Origin: Phragmites australis
Lineage: Eukaryota; Streptophyta; Magnoliopsida; Poales; Poaceae
Assembly: GCF_958298935.1 (NCBI RefSeq)
Contig: NC_084924.1
Span: 1,116,001-1,180,000, forward strand
Reading direction: 5' to 3'
DNA: 64,000 nucleotides
Shown piece by piece: positions 55,864-64,000 of this stretch (position 1 is the stretch's first letter; every line of letters begins with the position of its first letter). The position numbers and the translations under genes were made by a program. Below the pieces are notes generated by a model that was not told where the DNA came from, made no database searches, and saw only the letters and a program-made list of their open reading frames with translations.

Positions 55864-58800
55864 GTAAGCACTCCCCTTCACCAAGCACCTTACGTTTTTT
55901 TACGGTTTTACCCCAATAGATCAAGAACCAGCAGCGCTACTCGTTTTTCAGGAGCACACGTTTTATTAGGGTGTCACTATGAGATCTTCAACCGGTCTCC
56001 AGCATAAGCTGGTTTTTATGCTTAGTTATCTGTATCCACTGGATTTCAACTTTAAGCAGGCCGATTCAAACAGATAGTCGATTATTGTAGGATGGAAATT
56101 GTCCAGTTTGCACCATTCGCCTTGTGCACTAGTTAGTTTGCATGAACTATTCTAAGTATCATTTTTGCTTAATGCAAAATTAATCGTTGTCAAACTTGCC
56201 CTCCATGATTCCCTGGCGCAATGGCTGATAACATAGGCCGATAAATCCATAGATACGAGCATTTTTGTTGTCAACTTGTGTGAGCCTACGCTTGTATGTA
56301 CTTAATTGTGAGTTGGTCTTACGTGTGATGTTCAGGTCGGTCTGTTGTTCGTCCTACTTATTTTACCGAACGAGAATGACGATTTAAAGTGGGGTGAATA
56401 GACGTCTCAACAAATTCTTTAAATAGATATTTTTTTCCTATTTCTCACCCAACGCACCCCAAAACGTTTAAGCGGAAGCAAAAGAATTAGATAAACAAAT
56501 TAAGAAGACTAGTTCTATGAAAACATGACTTCACGGATGGAATATGAAATATATGTTTCATTTAAGACCATTCCATATGTCTCTGTGTATAAAACTCATA
56601 ACTTTCAAAGAAATTAAAGAAGAAGGACACCGAACAAGGTTATCCTCCAAGATGATAGTCTAGTGGCAAGGGAACACAAGACCCGCTCAAATACATGAGT
56701 ATGTAAGTGTTTAAGTCACTAGCATCAAGAAAAACAACCCTGCAAAGGTGAAACCTACAGCTCAAAGAAAAGATCACCGAGTAAAGAATATCTCTAAGTT
56801 GATAATCTAGAGGTAAGGTTACTCAAGACCCAAGTGCATACACTCGTATGTGATTTTTTATCCCTCTAGCAACAAGAAGAATGACCTCACAATATGCTGA
56901 AATTTCAGCCCAAAAATCAAAACGAAAATCAAAACCGAAAAACAAAAAACTTACAAACTTGCAAAGGAACCAATAAAGTGAAACTAGAAGGAGGGAAATT
57001 CAAGCATATAAAAAAATAAATTTTATTACTCAAAGAGATCAGTCCTATTTTAAACGGATTACAAAGGTTTATCTCTTAAAACTCTCACCTATTATATAAG
57101 CTAAACATGTATCCTTCTCTCCTTTAAAACCTTAGCTCTAAGGCTCTTAAATGTATGGTACGAGGGGGCTCAAATGGCTAGTTCAAAACTCTCTCTAGCT
57201 CTACCCCTTTACTTAGTTGGAGAGAATAATATTAATCGGGAGGAGCAATGGTTAGTATTAATCGGTGTAACGGCTTTGTCATGACGCCCTATGTACACCC
57301 AACGTGCAGAGTGTACGGTATCGACGGGTACCACCAAAGGGAAGTTCATGTCGTGTGGGTAAAGTGTACAAACTCTGCAGAGTAATAAATCTATTCGAAT
57401 AGCCGAGCTCGCGGTCAAGAGCCCCTTAGGAAAGGCTGCATGGTTTAGATTATTTATTTTGGGATGTCAGGTTTCACTTGTAGGCACTAGTGTAAGTATT
57501 GTGTATGTCTAGATGGAGAATCGATCTTCATGGTTTGTGGTAGATATGAAGCTGTTGTTGTTTATTTATTTGCACTATCATTTACTTTTTGCTCTCTTTA
57601 AATTACGTTGTGAATCTATTATATTGTGTACTTTTCAAATTGTCAAGGCATTTATGCAAAAACTAGATATGTTGACAATCCTTCAATTCAACATGCATTA
57701 TTGTATCATTGCAATATACATAGCTTGCCTCCTGAAGTCGTTTATTCAGAAATAATGCCAGAAAATCATGGAAGCGATGATATCGGGTCTTTCTAGGATT
57801 CAACTCCCAGTCGGTTGCCCGTGGGCGGGTTTGAGGCACACCCGCTGGATATTTGAATCTATTTTGTTGTATTTTTCTGCTGCATATCCTTTTATATTGT
57901 AGACCAGTTGGTCATAATGTTGTAAATTTAATCCAATTAAACATTTTCACCTTGTAAAATGTATGGATGTGATATCACTGTTGTAACCGTGTGTACTTGC
58001 TACTGATTATGGGACAAGTACAGTGGAAACACAGAGTTTCGGGTAATCTAATTACCAGGGGCGTCACACCTACCTACCACCGGACGGCCGTGGCGCCTTC
58101 ACGACTTAGCTTCGCCTCGACGCAAGCTTCGTGATGGTGTTATGTACTCCTCTAATCCTCTCATGTTTTTAAGGTCAAATCGCGAAACCACCTGCACTCT
58201 TCTCAAAGCGTGACTCACCACCTTACTTATACTTTAAGCAAGCGCTTCGATGTCGACGCGTGTACTCCGTCATGCGATCCTGACCCCCGGCAAGTCTCTC
58301 CCGCTCTCGATTCTTCGGGCGCCTTGTCACTTGCACCGGCATTCCATTCGCTTGACTTTGTCAACGCACCCGTTTTCATCCGTATTCAATGCTTTGCTTG
58401 ACCTCCACGTGTTCAGCTAGGATTACCCTTAACTACGTCCGGCCCCCTTGATCATCTAGCACCAAGCACTCTGTTTGGCCCCGATCATCCCGCTGTTGAA
58501 CGCCAAGTTGCATCCGTCGACTGCACACCATGAGACAAGCGAACACATATCTCCAACTCCAATTTCAATTAGTTCATAATCAATATGCTCAAATAAAATC
58601 TTAGATTACATCAAAACTCATGCAAAATCGAAGATCATCAAACTAAATAAATGACAATATCAACACCCATCAAAAATAACCCAAGATACATTTTAGCTTA
58701 GTTTATCATCAACATTAGCATAGCATGGAAAAAAAACCTTAGCTTTATTGAATCATAAACAACTAACATCTACGCCGCAGACAGATGTCAACTGAATTTA

Positions 58801-59086
58801 GTGAGGTTGATCCTCACATTTGCAGCACCAGTTCACGTGCCATTGGAGAATTACATGCCTTATATAATTGATTTTTTCCTGAGTCAAAGCTGAATCCAAA
58901 TAAACAGCTAACATCTACGCCACAATGTCAACTAAATTTAGTAACGTTGATCATCACATTTGCAGCACTAGTTCACGTGCCATTGGAGAATTATAATGCC
59001 TTATCTAATGCTCCACTCTACGAAAGTATGGTGAATTGCTTCAATGTTTCCATGTGTGATTAATTTTGACATTTCTTTTGATACAG
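55864..59086 (+). other. Large intron of the DCC1-like pseudogene
   Basis: 3.2 kb without a recognised gene. It has AT-rich, probably transposon-derived parts at 56340-57200 and 57400-58000 and a tandem duplication near its end. No LTR pair or terminal repeats could be fixed. Confidence 0.5.
58758..59012. repeat. Direct duplication, unit about 145 bp
   Basis: CTAACATCTACGCC starts at 58763 and again at 58908. Both are followed by ATGTCAACT(G/A)AATTTAGT, CACATTTGCAGCAC and AGTTCACGTGCCATTGGAGAATTA. The copies differ by several bases. Confidence 0.9.
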
Positions 59087-59844
59087 GATGACTGTACGGG
59101 GGCGTCTGGATGAAGAAGCTCTTCTCTGCACACCTTCTGCAACGTGTGCCATGAAGTTTGTGGGTACATCCAATTCTATGTTTCTGATACCACCCGGGGA
59201 GCCAGCTGCTCCAAGTTTAAGGCCTGATAACACCAATGGCGATGCTAATGCCGCTGATGCGGTGGTTGCTGCCATCAAAGTAGCATCAGGGAGCATTGAA
59301 TTGGCCCGAACTGCTCCGCGACTTGACGAGTAACTTTCTCCGCCAGAGCCCCTATGTGCTTGATGAGGATCTTGGGGATGGCTTTCACTATAAGATCATC
59401 TTCAATTATATTTTTTTCATTTTGTTTCCTTCTCGATTTATTTCACCGTTTGTATTCTTTTTATTTTCTCTTATCTTCAAGAGATTTCATTCGAACGGAA
59501 TCGCGAAAGAAAAAGAGAGAATCCTGTCTTAAAGGGAATGACTTTGAGAATCCCTTCGTGACGGAAACTGTGAAGTTAAACTGTTGGAGTGCTGAAGTAA
59601 ACGAAAATTTATTGACAACGAGAATCTGAATCGTGAAGGAAAATAGTTGGCAATAGTCTAAGAAGGGGAAGGCCTTTGTGAACTTGTCCAGGCCAGTGAC
59701 GGTAAGATGTCGGGCTGAATTCTCTCTCTGCTGTCGAGATTGATGGGTACTGGAAGACGGTCGATGCCAATTCTGTGAACACTATTCTGGACATGATCCT
59801 GCACAACTCTGTGTTGCACGACTGGCCCCTAAATTCAATGCCAG

Positions 59845-59980
59845 AAAATTTATAAAAGTAATTTTTCAATATAAATCTACACATATGACTAAACCTTTTA
59901 AAAGCTATTGCTAGTTAAAGTTTTAAAAGTTTGACTAAACTATTTCAAAATAACGTATATGTATGATTGGAGGGAGTACA
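59845..59980. mobile_element. Stowaway/mariner-type MITE fragment
   Basis: AATATAAATCTACACATATGACTAAA and the right end GATTGGAGGGAGTAC fit mariner-like MITEs of grasses (inverse: CTCCCTCCAATC). It sits exactly behind the last DCC1-like sequence. Confidence 0.5.
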
Positions 59981-60405
59981 ACATACTTCTTCTATATTTT
60001 TGAATTCAAGCCCAGAAGCAGACTGCACTCTATGCCGACAGTGAGTTTTTTTTCCTTGTTTGAGGGAGCTATACCGATATAGTGAGTAAAAAAGAGATGT
60101 TAAAATTAGCCGGGGCCCAATGAGCACTAATTTAGGGCCCAGCCCAACGGATTAGCCCGTGGGCTATGCAGTATGAGGCCCGTCCCCGACCACTAAGGCC
60201 GTCCAAATAAGGAAAGGGGGCCCACGACCCACCCACTCGGCTCCGACCGCATCTCTTCTTCTTCTTCTTCGTGTCCCTCGCCGCGTCTCTCGCCGAGAGC
60301 AGTCGCGCGTTCAGTAGAAACCCTAATAAACCCCACCTCGTCCCCTCGCCCGCGGAACCCTCGTCGCCTTGCCGGGAGGCGGGGCAAAGGGGGTCGCCGG
60401 TCGCC
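59981..60405 (+). promoter_or_regulatory. Promoter and 5' UTR of the LUC7-like gene
   Basis: The GC content rises towards the ATG, and CTTCTTCTTCTTC (60253-60268) and AAACCCTAATAAACCCC (60318-60334, a telo-box-like AAACCCTAA) lie within 160 bp of the start. Telo boxes are frequent in promoters of plant genes for RNA and protein synthesis machinery. Confidence 0.5.
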
Positions 60406-62994
60406 ATGGACGCGATGCGGAAGCAGCTGGACGTGCTCATGGGGGCCAACCGCAACGGCGACGTGGAGGAGGTCAACCGCAACTACTACGACCGCGACGT
60501 CTGCCGCCTCTTCCTCGCGGGCCTATGCCCGCACGACCTCTTCCAGCTCACGGTATCCTCCTCTCTGCTCCCCCCGCCCCACCCAAGATGCTGTTTTCCA
60601 TGGTAATTTTGGTTAGGTTTGGGGGTGGAAAAATATCTTCCTAGGTTTTTGTGGGAGTCATGGATAAATTGCGTATCGCTAATATGCGCATGCCGCAGAT
60701 GGAATTTTCTTTCCACAAAAAAAGTAGTTTTGCTTTATGCTGCTGTTATCTAACCGACTTATTTGCTAATAATGGCAGAAAATGGATCTCGGACCTTGTT
60801 CCAAGGTTCACTCGCTTCAACTGCGGAAAGAGTATCCTTCATTTTACATTGTTATGTGCAAATTTCTTCACTAAATTGTTTGTTCTGCGAAGTGCTGTGT
60901 AGCCTTGCTTTCCTGAGCTGTTGGCAGTTATGAAGAAGCGAAATCAAAGGGATCAGGGAATTTTGATCAAGAACTCGAGGATATGATAGAGAGACTCATT
61001 GTGGAGTGTGATAGGAAAATTCAAAGGGCACTGAAACGCCTTGCGGATGAGGATGCCAAGGCTGCTATTGCAATATCTGTGTCTGAGGTTACTCTGGTAT
61101 TTTGTCACTTGTATATTACTTATTAGAATTTATATTTTTCAATGGTGACTTGATTAAGCTTTAAATTGACTATCTTGTTAACGTTCACAGACAGACGAGA
61201 TACTGCAGCTGTCAAAACAGATCAAGGAGAAAATGAAAGAAGTTGATACCTTTGGTAATTCCACTACATTTATATTTTTCCTACTTTGTTGATTACCGCA
61301 GTTGTCAAAACATATCAAGGCAGCTCATAGAAGTTTATTATTTGGATGACTCGTAGCTTCTAGGCATGCAGTGCAACCAGGTTTCCTCTATATGCTAATC
61401 TGGAGAGAGGGGCGAGATCCCAAATAGTTTAGGTTGATGGACCCCAAATATGTGAATGCATATTGTTCTTTGTGTTTAACATTAATACATTTGTTTATGA
61501 CTGAAGAAAAGTTTCCAGTATGGCCACAGCAACAATGTGAAAGTAATTAACCTAGTCAGACTCAACATACTTTAACATTTCCCCCTTTTGTATCGTGCAA
61601 TATAAGAGGCTCAATCAATAGGATGTACCGCATGTTTAAGAGATTGTTATTGTACTATCAGTACTCAGCGTTTCTCTTTGAAATGTACCAACAGATTTTG
61701 AAGGGAGAACTGATGATAAAATCAAGGCCCAGGAAGTGGCAGAAGAACTGAAAGCTAAAAGGGCTGATATGCAGGTATTACTTCACAAATTCAAATATCC
61801 AACTTTTTAATTCTTAATAGATCGTAGACTATATATTTCTAGCACACATTAGTAAAATACTAATACTTTAGCTTTGATGTGATAATTGATTTCCCAATAT
61901 TTTCGCAGGCTACCCTCTTGCTTGATGCTTTTAACAAGGACAGAGCTTCATTACCTCAACCTGCTCCACCTCCTCAAATAGCAGCAGTGCCACCGCCTGC
62001 CCCTCCAGATGCTCGTACTCAAGAAATGATTAATGAAAAGCTTAAGAAAGCTGAAGAGCTTGGTATGGAAAGAAATCTTTCAAACTGCTTTACTTTGCAA
62101 AGTACTATGTTTTACTAGTTTTTTTTCTTATAGTTGTATATGTATTTAGCAATTGGGGCCAAGTTAGGGTGAGTATTTCTCCTCGTGTATGTTGTGAAGT
62201 CAACCACTCAGTTAATATACCAAATAGGCTAAGCATATGCACCACTGAAACTTTAGTTTTATTTGGTGATGGTGAGAAGCTGTGAGGGTTACTTGTATGA
62301 GAGTCCTCAACTGACATTAAGTTATAGTTGGTATATTTGTGGCATATTTTGATCTCTAGACCTTTTCACGATCATAGACAAGTTTTGTGCAACTTTATAG
62401 GTTTGCTATTCCAAAAATAAGCCACCTAGCCCTCCTAATCAGGTATTTGGCGCTAGGCGCCCCCTCCTCCTTTTGAAACAGAGTATAGATCTATTGATTA
62501 TTTGTTAATTGGACAACAGTGTCTTCAGTAGATTTTTTCTTCTATTATGACGTCAATTTTGTGACCTTTGCATGTCTAGTTGACCAAAATTTGTTGGGTA
62601 TTTGTATTGTTGGTATGAATCCTTCCATTCTGCTATTTTCTTAGAAATACTTTAATGGTTGTCCTTTTGGTAGGTGAACAAGGCATGGTAGATGAAGCTC
62701 AGAAAGCTTTGGAAGAGGCAGAAACTCTGAAAAAGGTAGCTATTACCATGTTCACCTTAATTTATTATGTTTCTTTTACGAGCCATTTTAAGTAGGTTGT
62801 TTTTTAGCCTCGCCGTCGCAGACAAAGGATAGAGATGACTTGCCATTTTTATAACACTGATACTTATATTCCTTTTCTTTGGTTTAATGGACCATTACTG
62901 ATGGCTAATTTTGGTTTTGACTTTATGTTAGTTGGCACCACGGCAGGAGCCAGCTTCAGAATCTTCTAAATATACAGTTGCTGATGTTCGAATT
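60406..62994 (+). CDS. LUC7-like U1 snRNP protein, 5' part (runs off the window)
   Basis: Eight exons join in phase: 60406-60552, 60779-60831, 60928-61096, 61191-61254, 61695-61774, 61909-62062, 62674-62735 and 62932-62994. They code 264 residues and end at ATT/GTGAGT. The protein begins MDAMRKQLDVLMGANRNGD. It has the first LUC7 zinc finger (DVCRLFLAGLCPHDLF ... CSKVHS; Cys-Cys-Cys-His), coiled-coil helices (ELEDMIERLIVECDRKI, ALKRLADEDAKAAI) and a Pro-rich stretch followed by APPDARTQEMINEKLKKAEELGEQG. The second zinc finger and RS tail should lie right of 64000. LUC7 proteins belong to the U1 snRNP and influence 5' splice-site choice in the nucleus. No defect is seen in the visible part. 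Confidence 0.95.
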
Positions 62995-64000
62995 GTGAGT
63001 TTTCACACAGCCAAGGGTTTTTTTTCAATCACGTTCTTATCTGTGTTATAACATTAGTTTGCAGTTTGCACTGTATTGTTGTTTGTCTTTTCTGCTAGCT
63101 TCTTTTGATGATTGATTATTATGGCTTATGAGATAACCCTGGTACAATGGTTTATTCTAGATCAGTGGCTTTCGTGATGCCTGACATTATTCTTGGACCC
63201 ACTTAAATTGGAACTAGGAATTTAATGTGTATATTTCTCCTACTCCTAGGCGCTAAAGTTTTATCCTATCTTGCTCAATGATATGATTATACTCTGTAGT
63301 CTAAATGGGAAACTGATTAAACATAAGCATTCCCAATTGTACTTAGAAGTAATTTAACTTGCATAATTCATATTTCCTGAACGTCTTGATGAGATATTGT
63401 CGTACCAGAATCCCATTCTCGTATCAGTTTAAGCTCTTTCAAGTTACAGTTCAGCCTTTACACATTTGGGAATTTATGCCAGTCATGTGTGCACTTGCTT
63501 AGTTCCGAACCTAATGCACTACCGAAATATAAAGTGGTATGCAGACTGTGAACCGTTGCTGCTCCACTAGTATATGTTTATGCACTTATGGCATTACAAA
63601 ATGATATACTAATTATTATATGTTCTTTGAGCACATCAATTTGAATTTTTTGCAACGTCACCTCCATTAAATGACTCTTTCTACAAAGCACCATGTGCAT
63701 TGCATATCTAGAGTTCCAATGTTTGCAATGCACTTATTCAGCATCAATGGGTGCTACCTTTGTGCCTCATGTTTTGAAATGACTTTGATGTGGCGCCAGT
63801 GTTACATCATATGTTGATCCGTATTTCTTGATATTTCTGATCATGGTGAATTAGGTTTGCATGCATATATAATTTTATTTACTCTTAAAGATGCTATGGT
63901 CTACATCATTTTTTAGAGTTTAAGGGTTGTCACTATTTTGTTACATAAATTTTATTTTATATCTATCTATTTACATCATAGTGCAGTACTAGGTACAGCA
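62995..64000 (+). other. Intron of the LUC7-like gene
   Basis: From the donor at 62995 to the right edge no exon matching the expected DQKLRVCDICGAFL-type second finger is found. The intron is at least 1 kb long. Confidence 0.75.

Larger units (their letters stand above)
55665..59842 (+). pseudogene. DCC1-like pseudogene (CTF18-RFC cohesion factor)
   Basis: The exon-1 remnant (55665-55863) encodes, in its later frame, VSLCYHPAFSPHDDLVLLEAG and LLSDLLQSW, and ends at CTG/GTAAGC. Exon 2 begins at 59087 (ATACAG/GATG) and reads TVRGRLDEEALLCTPSA, MKFVGTSNSMFLIPPGEPAAPS and IELARTAPRLDE, then TAA (59331-59333). The frame resumes shifted (NFLRQSPYVLDEDLG). A last piece at about 59735-59842 reads TVDANSVNTILDMILHNSVLHDWPLNSMPEN. 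Together this follows plant DCC1, a subunit of the alternative clamp loader used in sister chromatid cohesion. A frameshift in exon 1, at least one in exon 2 and loss of the C-terminal part show it is dead. The 3.2-kb intron is filled with other DNA. Confidence 0.85.

Noticed and set aside
59296..59532. 78-codon plus frame as a separate small gene
   Set aside because: It is the frameshifted continuation of the DCC1-like exon followed by AT-rich intron-like sequence.

Overview
The window is nuclear DNA of a flowering plant, almost certainly a grass (Poaceae). Genes have spliced exons with GT/AG borders, and several begin with a very GC-rich 5' end in an AT-rich background, as is typical of grasses. 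Intergenic space is packed with nested LTR retrotransposons. The encoded proteins are plant-specific (PLS-class PPR, FAR1-related, CASTOR channel, HOL-type methyltransferase). The species cannot be named from sequence alone.

Layout. 1-1474: last exons and 3' end of a plus-strand gene I cannot identify. 1475-9505: an old minus-strand Ty1/copia element whose integrase is split by a 1,485-bp solo LTR (4550-6034) that carries a hairpin minisatellite. 9747-10115: a small minus-strand arabinogalactan/BCP1-like secreted peptide gene. 11219-17626: a small element with 171-bp LTRs, into which a second copia element (12257-16948, plus strand) has inserted. 17816-20603: a two-exon GDSL esterase/lipase. 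21309-24363: a PP2A B' (B56) regulatory subunit, minus, tail-to-tail with the GDSL gene. 27928-28701: a truncated poly(ADP-ribose) glycohydrolase (PARG) pseudogene. 29422-30909: an eight-exon thiol/thiocyanate methyltransferase. 31890-33977: an intronless PPR protein of the E/E+ type. 35039-37912: a FAR1-related sequence (FRS) gene. 39543-52603: a complete 12-exon CASTOR ion channel gene. One CASTOR intron is over 8 kb long and holds two nested Ty3/gypsy elements (41926-49198, with 43040-48266 inside it). 55665-59842: a decayed DCC1 (sister chromatid cohesion / CTF18-RFC) pseudogene. 60406-62994 and beyond the right edge: a LUC7-like U1 snRNP protein gene.

The host genes are unrelated single-copy functions: cell wall or lipid hydrolysis, phosphatase targeting, methyl-halide/thiol metabolism, organelle RNA editing, domesticated-transposase transcription regulation, nuclear calcium signalling for root symbiosis, and pre-mRNA splicing. 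They do not form a cluster with a joint function. The most notable structure is in CASTOR. The exon encoding part of the cytosolic gating domain exists twice in tandem. Both copies are 99 nt and phase 0 with intact splice sites, and only 54 bp lie between them. One matches the CASTOR consensus; the other is diverged and carries an in-frame TGA. This looks like a mutually exclusive or poison exon pair. No tRNA, rRNA, CRISPR or prokaryotic feature was seen.
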